The notes beneath the pieces were generated by a model. It searched no databases, had not been told where the DNA came from, and saw nothing but the letters and a program-made list of their open reading frames with translations. From Spirosoma utsteinense (GTDB lineage: Bacteria > Bacteroidota > Bacteroidia > Cytophagales > Spirosomataceae), in NCBI RefSeq assembly GCF_014282275.1, contig NZ_VFIA01000005.1, positions 209,688 to 273,687 on the forward strand: a stretch of 64,000 nt of DNA, given 5' to 3'. Positions 24,007-32,714 of this stretch are shown here, one piece after another; the first letter of the stretch is position 1, and each line of letters starts with the position of its first letter. The position numbers and the translations under genes are program-made.

Positions 24007-26001
24007 TCAGAGCGGCTGCTCTTCGCTGGCCATATGGAAGTAATCTTTAGGCGTCTGGTTGGTCAGTTTTTTAAACGCCCGGTTAAACGCTGTTTTCGAG
24101 TTAAAGCCCACGTCGAACGCCAGGCTCAACAGCGTGTATTGTTTGGAACGCGGATCGTCCATGCGCTGCTTGAATTCCTCCACCCGGTACTCATTGATGA
24201 AGTCGAAGAAATTCTTCCCAAACCCCTCGTTGATGACCTTCGACAACACATGCGGAGGCATTTTCAAACCACCCGCCAGTTCATGGATCGTCAGGTTAGG
24301 GTTTTTATAAGGTTTCTGCGCTGTCATGTATACCGTCACCATTTCCCGAAACTGCACCAGGTCGAGCGGGTGAGCGGATTTTCCGGGTGCAGGACGGGAT
24401 GTGCCATCTGTCGGTGCTGTTTTAGCGGGGGTTGCAGGCCCTTCTTCGGCGGTGAGCAACCGTTGGTCAGGAGCGGGAAGTATGGCTGGTTCGGGCAGCG
24501 GATGTACTACGTCCTCGAAAAAGCCCGACACGGGTGTCTGGGCGGGACGCGGTTGGGGTAATTTGAAGATCTCGGGCTGATGAACCGCCACATACCCCAG
24601 AAAATAGGTGATAGTAGAAAAGGCCAGCCAGATGGCATCCACGTTCCGCTCGGCCAGCGCCAGCACATCGAAGGTAATAAAGCGACTGGCCGCAACCAGC
24701 CCGTACAGGAACGTCCAGAGCATCAGACATACCGCCTGTATGGTCAGGACCGTGCTTAGATACTGAAGATTCTGTTCGTACGATATGCTGGTCTGGTAGT
24801 GCGCTTTATAGGCCCGGATCGTCCGGCGGCAGATGAACCAGTACGTCAGGTTAAAGACCAGCGCCAGAAAGCCCGTCGCTAAAAAAAGTCCCCGAAGCAG
24901 TGGGTCCTGGTTAACGAGCTTCAACTGAAACACCTTGCTTTCCATCAGGAAGTAAGGAAGGTAAGCCAGGAACTGCACCGCCACCGGGATGAAGTGATAC
25001 GCCCACCAGCGGGTAGGCCGCTCCGCGCTGGCCGACCCGGGGTCGAACAGAAGCCGCCGGATGTAGAAGTAAAACAGGGGGGCGTAGAGAAACCAGATGA
25101 AATCCGGCACCAGTAATAGCTTGGCGTAGTTGTTGGCCACTCCGCGATACCCGCCTACCACTTTAAGCAAAATGAACAACGACGCCAGTCCGATAAGCAC
25201 GACCAGCCAGCGATTAGCCAGCCGGTTGTAGTTCTGAATACTGGGAATGGCAATCAACAGCAAAAGACCCTGAAAGCAGCCGAACAGCATCAGGAGATCA
25301 TAAATCGAATAGAACTGAAACGTGCTGGTGAGGTCTTCCCAGCTCTGGATGTTCACGTCGATGTCCTGATTGCCGGTCTCCGTGCGGGTTACGATTCGGT
25401 TCGGTCGCGCCTTTCCTGACTCCCGCCCTTCGACCGCATCCCAGCTTCCCCGCGTGAATTTATAGGTCAGCACGGGCGCGTCGGAGTAGACCGTCACGCG
25501 GTAGGTGCCGTCCTGCTGTCGGCGCAGTTTGTAGCGGGGATCGCCGGCGTTCCATTTGTTGAACGTACCGGCAATGTAGAGTGTCGCGTCCTGGGGTGTA
25601 TTAGCCGGCACTTCGGTCACCACAAACCGGTAAGCCGGTCGCTGTTCCCAGCCCGCAATCGTATCCCGAATCAGCACGGTACCGTTCGTCCCGCGCTGGA
25701 ATACCCGGTTGCCAATGGATCGCCCGTCGGCAGCGCCTTCGGTCAATTGCCAGCTTCCCTGCGTAAACTTGTACTCGAACTGCCGCAGCGAATCCGGTAA
25801 GGTAATGGTAAACCGACCGTCGGGCGTGCGCCGGAGCATGAAGCGCGGGTCGCCGGGGTTCCAGTCGTTGAAGTCGCCCGCAATGAACAGCCCCGGTCCG
25901 GACGGTGATAACGTGGGGTACTCGGCCACCTCTACCCGAACCTGCGCCCAGGTCGATAGTACGGTTAGCCAGCACGCCAGAAAGAGACCGAATCGATTCA
26001 T
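24007..26001 (-). CDS. Membrane-spanning AraC-type regulator with two extracytoplasmic glycan-binding-like domains
   Basis: A 664-residue protein of unusual layout. A signal peptide (residues 1-20, ending TWAQ) is followed by two copies of a beta-sandwich domain (about 21-120 and 127-226), each with FNxWNxGDPRxxLRR, a DG turn, YKFTxGSW and GNR/PNR, resembling CBM20/CBM48-type starch-binding modules. Seven or so hydrophobic helices follow (about 230-460), then a Pro/Ala-rich linker, then an AraC/XylS double helix-turn-helix (about 545-664, ending SLAFDVGFNSKTAFNRAFKKLTNQTPKDYF). The likely role is to sense starch outside the cytoplasm and activate the flanking susCDE and GH13 genes. The start at 26001 gives the leader; the function is inferred from architecture and context. 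Confidence 0.85.
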   Translation of the reverse strand: MNRFGLFLACWLTVLSTWAQVRVEVAEYPTLSPSGPGLFIAGDFNDWNPGDPRFMLRRTPDGRFTITLPDSLRQFEYKFTQGSWQLTEGAADGRSIGNRVFQRGTNGTVLIRDTIAGWEQRPAYRFVVTEVPANTPQDATLYIAGTFNKWNAGDPRYKLRRQQDGTYRVTVYSDAPVLTYKFTRGSWDAVEGRESGKARPNRIVTRTETGNQDIDVNIQSWEDLTSTFQFYSIYDLLMLFGCFQGLLLLIAIPSIQNYNRLANRWLVVLIGLASLFILLKVVGGYRGVANNYAKLLLVPDFIWFLYAPLFYFYIRRLLFDPGSASAERPTRWWAYHFIPVAVQFLAYLPYFLMESKVFQLKLVNQDPLLRGLFLATGFLALVFNLTYWFICRRTIRAYKAHYQTSISYEQNLQYLSTVLTIQAVCLMLWTFLYGLVAASRFITFDVLALAERNVDAIWLAFSTITYFLGYVAVHQPEIFKLPQPRPAQTPVSGFFEDVVHPLPEPAILPAPDQRLLTAEEGPATPAKTAPTDGTSRPAPGKSAHPLDLVQFREMVTVYMTAQKPYKNPNLTIHELAGGLKMPPHVLSKVINEGFGKNFFDFINEYRVEEFKQRMDDPRSKQYTLLSLAFDVGFNSKTAFNRAFKKLTNQTPKDYFHMASEEQPL

Positions 26002-26021
26002 GGGTTGAGTACGCCTGTCAA

Positions 26022-26058
26022 CGTTCCCCGCTTCACTACGCCTGTGAAGCGGGGAACG
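26022..26058 (-). terminator. Hairpin between the secreted GH13 and the regulator
   Basis: A perfect 15-bp stem (26022-26036 with 26044-26058, CGTTCCCCGCTTCAC and complement, 7-base loop) begins 11 bases after the GH13 stop and 21 bases before the regulator ATG. It could end the GH13 transcript or limit its readthrough. Confidence 0.65.
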
Positions 26059-26069
26059 GAACACTTTTT

Positions 26070-28934
26070 TTATCGCTTCAACACTTTCAGCACCCGCTGG
26101 CGTTCCCCTTGCTGCACCCGAAGTAGGTAGATGCCCGGTGATAGCGTCTGTAAATCGAGCGGTTGCCGTAGCCCGTTCGACGTCTTCTGACTCCGAACAG
26201 TCCGGAGGTTTCTGCCCCCTGCATCGCGCAAACTGAATTCTACCGCCCCACGGTAGGAGCTGGTTACGTCAACAACAACCGCATCATCGGCCGGGTTGGG
26301 CGAAATAAGAATCTGTCCATCCAGTTCAGGTTCGTTGGCCGTTACCAGACTCGGCACTACTGCGAATGGGACCAGTCCGGCCGTGGGCGTCGTAAACCTG
26401 GTGGTCGAGTAAATATGAAAAGCCCCTGGTTCCAGCGTTACGCTCTGGTTAGCCGTTGCGTTGGTTATGTCGATCTCTCGTCCCGAAAAGAAATGATACC
26501 ACTTGCCGACGGATGGAAAACCCATCGTAACGGTTTGCGGCTTAGTGTCGAAATTACCGATCAGGTATACGGTTCCCAGTAGCCCGCGCAAGGTCAACCG
26601 TTTGACTGCTCCGGTGAAATCGGCGGTGAAGTCGGCCGTAGCAAACGTCTGGGAGGAGGTTTTGAGTTTGATCAGTTCCTGATACACGCCAAACAGCTTC
26701 TTCCGGTCGGCGTCCTGGTAGTAGTCCCAGCGGAGCGGCTTGGCGGCTGTCCGGCAACCGTCGTTCACCGTTGTACCATCGGAACAGGTGTTGATGCTGA
26801 GGTCGTAGCCCAGCTCGCCAAACTGCCAGATCATTTTTGGCCCCGGCACCAGCAGCAGAAACGCAGCGGCTAGTTTGGCCCGGTCGAGGGCGGTCGACAG
26901 GGTTTTGACGTTGTAATTTGCTGCCGTTGATCCGTTCTGGCGCAGGTCATACACAAGCCGTTCTTCGTCATGACTCTCGGCATACCCAATCAGATTGGGG
27001 CGCTGAAAATTGCGTTTCTGGTACGAAATTCCCTCAAAATTACCCTGCCCCGTGCGCGTAGCAGCCCGGTAGTCGCCGTTGTGGTTTCCCCACAGCAACA
27101 TACCATAGTCGGCCAGTTCTTTCTCTTCCCGGTTATCGGCAAAGTGCTCCAGAATGACATAAGCTGTTGGGTCGACTAACCGGATCTGGTCGTAAATCCG
27201 TTTCCAGATGGCCACCCGGCTGGCGTCATAGACACCCCAGGCGTTCACGTCATTGCCGGAGTTCTTTTGCGTAAACCCTTTTGACAAATCGAAGCGAAAG
27301 CCATCGACTTTGTATTCCTGCAACCAGAATTTACACACCCGATCCACAAACGCTTTCGTGTCGGTGCTTTCGTGGTTAAAATCAAAAAAAACGCTGAACG
27401 GGTGCGTCGCCTGCTGGTTGAAATACGGACTGTCGGCCGAAGGCCTATCCCCCGCCCAGTACATCTTCACATACGGAAATTCGTAGTCGGCCTGGTTCAG
27501 GACCATGTCCAGCACCACGGCGATACCCTGCTTGTGGGCCGCGTCGATAAAGCGCTGGAGTGCCTCTTTGGTCCCGTACGCTTTGTCGGGCGCGAAGTAG
27601 AACGTTGGGTTGTAGCCCCAGGAATCATTACCCGAAAACTCGTTGATGGGCATCAACTCAATCGTGTTGATACCCAGTCGTTTCAGGTAAGCCAGACTAT
27701 CGGTGAGGGTTTGGTAGGACCGGTTCTGGACGAAATCGCGCACGAGTAGTTCATACATTACCATGGTGTTGGTGGCAGGCCGCTGAAAACCCGTCGTCTG
27801 GAACACGAAGGGCGTCTGGCCCGGCTGCAGCACCGAGACCGTATTTCCCTGCGCTTTTTCGGGGAAGGCAATCAGGCTCGGATAGGTGGTAGCCGGGATA
27901 AACTTGTCGTTGTTACGGTCCAGAATCTTTTCGGCATAGGGGTCGGCAACGCCAATAGTGCCGTCGACGAGGTATTGGAAAGGCGTTTCACCCGCTTTCA
28001 AATTGGTTAGTTCAATCCAGTACCGATTACCATCGGGCGTCCGCTTCATCAGGTAAGCGGGGTCAATAGTCCAGTTATTGAACTCTCCCAGCAAATGAAC
28101 AAAGCTCTTTTTAGGTGCATACAGCACCAGAACCGCTCTACCGGAACCGGTGTAGTTTATCCCGTCTGTTACATTAGCGGGCAAAGCAGCCGCCGTTGGC
28201 AACGGCTTTACCGAAAAATAGAAGGTATCGGCAACCGATTCGGACGTAGGCAGCACCAGCGTGGTCGCGCTCAGAATCACCGTACGCCGAACACCCGGCT
28301 GCGTACCCGTAGGTATCGTGGCCCGCAGCGAATCCTGGTCGCCGGTAGTAGCCACGATCTGACCGTCGACGGTTAGTTTCATGGCTGTTGGCTGAGAGGT
28401 CCGATACCGCACCGTCAGCGACTGGCTGGGATCGACGTAAAATTCTTTCTGCGTTGGTTCGATGCGCGACAGGCTGAGCCCGCCGGCATACACACGAACG
28501 GATAAATCTTCGGTTTGGGCCTTGCCATCGCCACTTTTAAGCAATACGCCCAGCCGTTGAATGGGAATGCTGGCCGCTACGCCAAAATAGGTGCGTGGCA
28601 CGAGTTTTATCTGCCAGCGGTCATTACCCAGGGGTGTCATTTTCCCCGGCGCAAAGGGGGCATTGAAATTCGTTTGTCCGGCAGGCTGAAACTCGAAAGC
28701 ATTGCCCGTTTCGGTACGCCCCGCCCCCGACCACAGGTATACATCATCGGTTTTGCCCAGCAGCGCTTTGGCACGTGCATCTTTAGCCTGTTTCAGATCG
28801 AAGATGAGGGTTACTTCAGCATTCGCCGTCGGGAAGGCGGGTTGGGTCGTTACAACGGGTGTACCTGCGGTCTGGCCCAGCGCCGATACGAATAAGCATA
28901 AATTGAGTAAAATAGCTTGATAAAGTGTTCGCAT
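26070..28934 (-). CDS. Secreted multidomain GH13 alpha-amylase with T9SS sorting domain
   Basis: A 954-residue enzyme. In order: signal peptide (MRTLYQAILLNLCLFVSALG); N-terminal beta domains; a CBM48-like domain (about 265-345, VHLLGEFNNWTIDPAYLMKRTPDG); the GH13 catalytic barrel with DGFRFDLSKGF (nucleophile), YVILEHFADN (acid/base) and YAESHDEERL (third acid, with the usual NHD changed to SHD); a C-terminal beta domain; and a T9SS targeting domain (about 875-954, ISPNPADDAV ... SPGIYLLRVQQG). It would be secreted and perhaps surface-anchored to cut starch before SusCD uptake. It is the first gene of the locus. Confidence 0.93.
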   Translation of the reverse strand: MRTLYQAILLNLCLFVSALGQTAGTPVVTTQPAFPTANAEVTLIFDLKQAKDARAKALLGKTDDVYLWSGAGRTETGNAFEFQPAGQTNFNAPFAPGKMTPLGNDRWQIKLVPRTYFGVAASIPIQRLGVLLKSGDGKAQTEDLSVRVYAGGLSLSRIEPTQKEFYVDPSQSLTVRYRTSQPTAMKLTVDGQIVATTGDQDSLRATIPTGTQPGVRRTVILSATTLVLPTSESVADTFYFSVKPLPTAAALPANVTDGINYTGSGRAVLVLYAPKKSFVHLLGEFNNWTIDPAYLMKRTPDGNRYWIELTNLKAGETPFQYLVDGTIGVADPYAEKILDRNNDKFIPATTYPSLIAFPEKAQGNTVSVLQPGQTPFVFQTTGFQRPATNTMVMYELLVRDFVQNRSYQTLTDSLAYLKRLGINTIELMPINEFSGNDSWGYNPTFYFAPDKAYGTKEALQRFIDAAHKQGIAVVLDMVLNQADYEFPYVKMYWAGDRPSADSPYFNQQATHPFSVFFDFNHESTDTKAFVDRVCKFWLQEYKVDGFRFDLSKGFTQKNSGNDVNAWGVYDASRVAIWKRIYDQIRLVDPTAYVILEHFADNREEKELADYGMLLWGNHNGDYRAATRTGQGNFEGISYQKRNFQRPNLIGYAESHDEERLVYDLRQNGSTAANYNVKTLSTALDRAKLAAAFLLLVPGPKMIWQFGELGYDLSINTCSDGTTVNDGCRTAAKPLRWDYYQDADRKKLFGVYQELIKLKTSSQTFATADFTADFTGAVKRLTLRGLLGTVYLIGNFDTKPQTVTMGFPSVGKWYHFFSGREIDITNATANQSVTLEPGAFHIYSTTRFTTPTAGLVPFAVVPSLVTANEPELDGQILISPNPADDAVVVDVTSSYRGAVEFSLRDAGGRNLRTVRSQKTSNGLRQPLDLQTLSPGIYLLRVQQGERQRVLKVLKR

Positions 28935-29278
28935 ATAATTTTACAAAGGAGTAGGCCGTAAACATACACGTTTGCATACGCTTTTCATACTGTTCCCTGG
29001 TACAATAAAACGGGAAACATACCCCTACTTTTCACCTATATGGTAACTTACATCATATGCAAAAAAGCTATTGATGGTTGTCAGCCACCTTGCACACTAA
29101 CAACCAGTGCCGGTATTCCTGACAATCCCGTATACCTGACAACCCGGTTTTGATGACAACCACTACCAGGGGCTTTGCCCACTGGCAGGATTGTCAGCAA
29201 AACCCTGCCAGTGGGCAAAGGCCCTGGTAGTGGTTGTCATCGATAAGGCCTATACCAATCCATAAGGACCTATTCCCG
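28935..29278. other. Spacer with GACAA-rich repeats, no gene seen
   Basis: The 344 bases between the secreted GH13 start and the end of maf contain the GH13 promoter region (AT-rich, 28935-29090). A stretch follows with several TGACAA and TTGTCA motifs that leads into the 38-bp palindrome at 29152-29241. No open frame of credible composition was seen. Confidence 0.6.
29152..29241. repeat. 38-bp near-perfect palindrome downstream of maf
   Basis: Arms 29152-29189 and 29204-29241 pair with one mismatch around a 14-base loop. The arms carry GATGACAACCACTACCAGG and CTTTGCCCACTGGCAGG. It lies 37 bases past the maf stop and may act as its terminator. Confidence 0.85.
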
Positions 29279-29857
29279 TTAAACAATCGTGTATCGTTTC
29301 AGCGCCTGATAAACGCGGTGGGTAGGTAGGCCCATGACCGTATAAAAGGAACCGTCCAGGCGCTCGATGCCCACCAGTCCGATAAAATCCTGAGCCCCAT
29401 AGGAACCCGCTTTGTCGAACGGTTTGCAGACCCGGATGTAGTACGTGATTTCCTCATCGGTCAGGGGTGCGAACAGCACGGTGGTTTCGTCGGTGAAGGA
29501 GACCGTTTCGTTCGGCGTCAGGATACAAACCCCCGTCCGGACGCGGTGCGTGCGTCCTGCCAGGGCTCGCAACATACGCCGGGCGTCGGCTTCATCCTGT
29601 GGTTTGTTCAGGATTTGATCGTCGAGGATGACTACGGTATCGGCGCAGAGCACGATACGGTTGCCCAGGTCATGGCGAAACTCTTCGGCTTTCTGACAGG
29701 CGAGGTATTCGGCCACCTCGTTGGCAGGCATGGCCTCGGGGAAAAGTTCGTCGGTAGGCCGGGTTTCAATGGTGAACTGAAAGCCGGCATCGGTCATAAG
29801 TTGCTTCCGGCGGGGCGACCCCGACGCCAGCACGAGCGGGTAACGTAATGATAGCAT
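29279..29857 (-). CDS. maf: Maf-like nucleoside triphosphate pyrophosphatase
   Basis: A 192-residue cytosolic housecleaning enzyme that hydrolyses non-canonical or excess nucleoside triphosphates (dTTP/UTP type by family) to monophosphates. The N-terminal signature LASGSPRRKQLM, the catalytic ADTVVILDD and the loop DKAGSYGAQDF are all present. FYTVMGLPTHRVYQAL is the usual C-terminus. A TACCTTTG element ends four bases before the ATG, suggesting a very short or absent leader. It is monocistronic. Confidence 0.94.
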   Translation of the reverse strand: MLSLRYPLVLASGSPRRKQLMTDAGFQFTIETRPTDELFPEAMPANEVAEYLACQKAEEFRHDLGNRIVLCADTVVILDDQILNKPQDEADARRMLRALAGRTHRVRTGVCILTPNETVSFTDETTVLFAPLTDEEITYYIRVCKPFDKAGSYGAQDFIGLVGIERLDGSFYTVMGLPTHRVYQALKRYTIV

Positions 29858-29861
29858 CTCA

Positions 29862-29869
29862 CAAAGGTA
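29862..29869 (-). promoter_or_regulatory. -7 element (TACCTTTG) four bases before maf
   Basis: An exact TAnnTTTG match on the minus strand, separated from the ATG by TGAG only. If used, the transcript would begin at or next to the start codon. No good -33 TTG was found. Confidence 0.5.
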
Positions 29870-30008
29870 AGGGCCAGGCAGCGTTTGACGTTCGCCTTCG
29901 ATGATTAGAAACCAGCCACAGAAGCCTTGTCAACGGTATGGACAAGTATCGTTCCTTTTCAGTTGACACGACCCGCCAGGATCAGCCCTTTCGTTTAGCC
30001 CATACCCT

Positions 30009-31262
30009 ATGAACCGTCGTTCGTTTACCCGCTTGTTTTCGGCACTTTCATGGACCTCGGCTACCGGCAGCGTAGCCACGTTATCCCCTTACCCAGCTTC
30101 GGCGAAATCCGTCTCGGGTGCAGACGACCGGACATACTGGACCCGGACACTGGTCAAGGTTGCTGAGCCGGTATTGAGCGCGCTCGCGCAGGGGCGATTG
30201 AAGGCGACTATGCCCGTTGAGTCGGCTCCTGGCCAGCGTGATAGCCGCGTAAAGGTGTCGTATCTGGAAGCGCTGGGCCGAACGCTGGCGGGGCTGGCAC
30301 CCTGGCTGGAAGCATCGACCGCTGGTCAGGAACAGGTTCAGCAACAACGGCTGGCAGACCTGGCCCGGCAGGCCATCACGAAGGGCGTCGACCCTGCCTC
30401 GCCCGACTACCTGAATTTTACGGAAGGCGGTCAGCCCCTGGTCGACGCGGCTTTTCTGGCGCATGCCCTCCTGCGGGCACCTGTGCAACTCTGGTCCAAA
30501 CTGGATAAAGCAGCACAGGCCAATCTGATACAAGCGTTACAGGCCAGCCGGACAATTAAACCCGGCTACAACAACTGGCTGCTGTTTAGCGCTATGGTCG
30601 AAGCCGCGCTGCTGAAGTTTACCGGGTCGGGCGACGAGATGCGGATGGATTATGCCATACGGGAACACATGGCCTGGTATAAAGGCGACGGTGCCTATGG
30701 CGATGGGCCGGATTTTCACTGGGATTATTACAACAGCTTCGTCATCCAGCCCATGCTGCTGGATATCGTACAAACATTGGTTCAGGCCGGGAAAGCCGAT
30801 AAGGCATTGTATGAAACGGTCCTGGTCCGTGCCCGGCGCTATGCCATCGTGCAGGAGCGACTAATTGGACCCGACGGGTCGTTTGCCGCTTTTGGCCGAT
30901 CACTGGCGTACCGCTGCGGGGCATTCCAGCTGTTAGCGCAGGTCGCCCTGCAAAACCAGTTGCCACCGGAGTTGACCGCCGGCCAGGTACGTAACGCGCT
31001 CACCGCCGTCATCCGCCGGACAATGGAAGCACCGAACACATTTGACAAAAACGGCTGGCTACAGATCGGCTTATGTGGCCACCAGCCCTCCATTGGCGAA
31101 ACCTATATCTCGACTGGAAGCCTGTACCTCTGCTCGGTGGCGTTTCTGCCGCTGGGCCTTCCCGCAGCCGATCCATTCTGGACAGCCGCCGGTGAGGACT
31201 GGACCGCGAAAAAGATATGGGGCGGGCAGGACGTAAAACCCGACCATGCGGTGAAGGGGTAG
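30009..31262 (+). CDS. DUF2264 family protein with Tat-type signal
   Basis: A 417-residue protein. The N-terminus MNRRSFTRLFSALSW carries a twin-arginine motif (RRSFTR) and a hydrophobic stretch ending at PASAKS, so it is probably exported folded. The rest matches DUF2264: LEALGRTLAGLAPWLE, KPGYNNWLLFSAMVEAALLKFTG, YGDGPDFHWDYYNSFVIQPML and GRSLAYRCGAFQLLAQVAL. These residues build an (alpha/alpha) barrel like those of uronate-processing hydrolases and lyases; the family activity is not established. It converges with the VCBS-repeat gene. Confidence 0.87.
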   Translation: MNRRSFTRLFSALSWTSATGSVATLSPYPASAKSVSGADDRTYWTRTLVKVAEPVLSALAQGRLKATMPVESAPGQRDSRVKVSYLEALGRTLAGLAPWLEASTAGQEQVQQQRLADLARQAITKGVDPASPDYLNFTEGGQPLVDAAFLAHALLRAPVQLWSKLDKAAQANLIQALQASRTIKPGYNNWLLFSAMVEAALLKFTGSGDEMRMDYAIREHMAWYKGDGAYGDGPDFHWDYYNSFVIQPMLLDIVQTLVQAGKADKALYETVLVRARRYAIVQERLIGPDGSFAAFGRSLAYRCGAFQLLAQVALQNQLPPELTAGQVRNALTAVIRRTMEAPNTFDKNGWLQIGLCGHQPSIGETYISTGSLYLCSVAFLPLGLPAADPFWTAAGEDWTAKKIWGGQDVKPDHAVKG

Positions 31263-31310
31263 TATGCGTTCAGGCGCATTGGTCAGCACGTATTCTACCG
31301 GTGGATGTCT

Positions 31311-32570
31311 CTACTTCTTAATCTTGTTTTCTAACAGGAAAACGCCATTCTTGTTGGCAATGACCAGGTCAGGCATCCGGTCGCCGTTCATGTCCTGCGC
31401 CACGATATTGAGGCCTGCCCCCGAGTCGTTGTCGATAACATGCTCTGTGTAATAGGGCTCCTTGTCGGGCGTAAACTCAAACCACATCAGAATAGGGGCA
31501 TCACTGTCGCCCGGGTCGCGGCCATGGTGAGCCAGAAAACGCTTGCCGGTAATGTAATCGGCACGGCCGTCTCCGTTCAGATCGGCCATGATGGATGAAT
31601 GGGTCTGAGCCGTGGTCGTACTCATCAAATGGGTTTTGAAATTGATACCCCCCTGCTCATCGGCAACCTGTTCATGCCACCAGACCCCAAGCGCATGGGC
31701 CGAGGCACTGACAACGTCGTTCTTCCCGTCGCCATTCACATCCAGCAGCTGCATATGCGAACAGGGCTCACCTAAATCGGCGGGGTGAAAGACCCAGCTG
31801 CCGGATTGGTTATCGGCGGTTCCCTTGAACCAGCCTTCCCGGATCACAACATCCTTAATGCCATCTTTATCCACGTCGCCGTAGCCGATGCCGTGCGAGA
31901 AAATCTCGGTTCCCGCTACATTCTCTTTACTGAGCGCATAGCGTTTCCAGTTCGTGTCGCCGGGCTTTGTGGGTGGCTTCAGCCAGACGATCTGCTTTTT
32001 GGCTTTATCCCCGCACAGGATATCGAGCCGTCCGTCGCCGTCTATATCGACAAAGCCGGGAGACTCATTGGCTATCCCAACGGAATCAGCGATGATATGC
32101 TTTTGCCAGTCGCCGGGCTTGTTCTTCGGGTTCTCGAACCAGAAAGCGGGCTTACCCGGAAAGTCGATGATGACAACATCGTCCCATCCATCCTGATTCA
32201 CATCCATCCCCAGGTTAAGGAACGATTCACTGTACTCTTTCCGGGGGTCGAAGACGCGGGACGGCGCCATCTGGTGCCGGGTCCAGTTCGGGGCTTCAAA
32301 CCAGTAATAGCCCGCCACAATGTCCATTCGTCCATCTTTGTTCAAATCGGCTACAGCCACACCTTCTGAAATAAAGTCACGGGTGATCGTCGTTTTTTTG
32401 AAATCGGTTGACGGAACAATCGATTTGGCCTCAGCCCTGGCCGGCGCATTCTCAGCCTGCTGTTTCCGAACGTTGAACAACGACTTTGTCTGCTGGCTAT
32501 ATGCGCCGGTAAGGCAACCGCAAAGCAGCAGCCCACTCAGCAGGCATTGGCCAACCGTATATTTTTTCAT
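31311..32570 (-). CDS. Secreted VCBS/FG-GAP repeat protein
   Basis: A 419-residue exported protein. The signal peptide is MKKYTVGQCLLSGLLLCGCLTGAYS. The mature part is a beta-propeller of VCBS repeats, each with a calcium-binding Asp cluster: DLNKDGRMDIVAGYYWF, DVNQDGWDDVVIIDFPG, DIDGDGRLDILCGDKA, DVDKDGIKDVVIREGWF, DVNGDGKNDVVSASAH, DLNGDGRADYITGKRF and DMNGDRMPDLVIANKNG, seven in all. Such propellers bind sugars or proteins; here the role is unknown. It follows the cupredoxin-dehydrogenase gene in the same direction by 144 bases. Confidence 0.9.
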   Translation of the reverse strand: MKKYTVGQCLLSGLLLCGCLTGAYSQQTKSLFNVRKQQAENAPARAEAKSIVPSTDFKKTTITRDFISEGVAVADLNKDGRMDIVAGYYWFEAPNWTRHQMAPSRVFDPRKEYSESFLNLGMDVNQDGWDDVVIIDFPGKPAFWFENPKNKPGDWQKHIIADSVGIANESPGFVDIDGDGRLDILCGDKAKKQIVWLKPPTKPGDTNWKRYALSKENVAGTEIFSHGIGYGDVDKDGIKDVVIREGWFKGTADNQSGSWVFHPADLGEPCSHMQLLDVNGDGKNDVVSASAHALGVWWHEQVADEQGGINFKTHLMSTTTAQTHSSIMADLNGDGRADYITGKRFLAHHGRDPGDSDAPILMWFEFTPDKEPYYTEHVIDNDSGAGLNIVAQDMNGDRMPDLVIANKNGVFLLENKIKK

Positions 32571-32714
32571 ATCGATCATACTAGCGTTCGTTTCGTTTAA
32601 CACGCCTTCATGAGTAACCATTTTTGTCTGCCAGCGTCGCCGGTCAGGCCTTTCATCGCGCTTATTTGGAAAACTTCCTCTGGATAAAGCGTTCCCGGTC
32701 CCGGATGGTTACAC

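Noticed and set aside
28935..29278. Structured spacer considered as a riboswitch or small RNA
   Set aside because: The only strong structure is one long palindrome lying nearer the maf 3' end; no known aptamer pattern was recognised.
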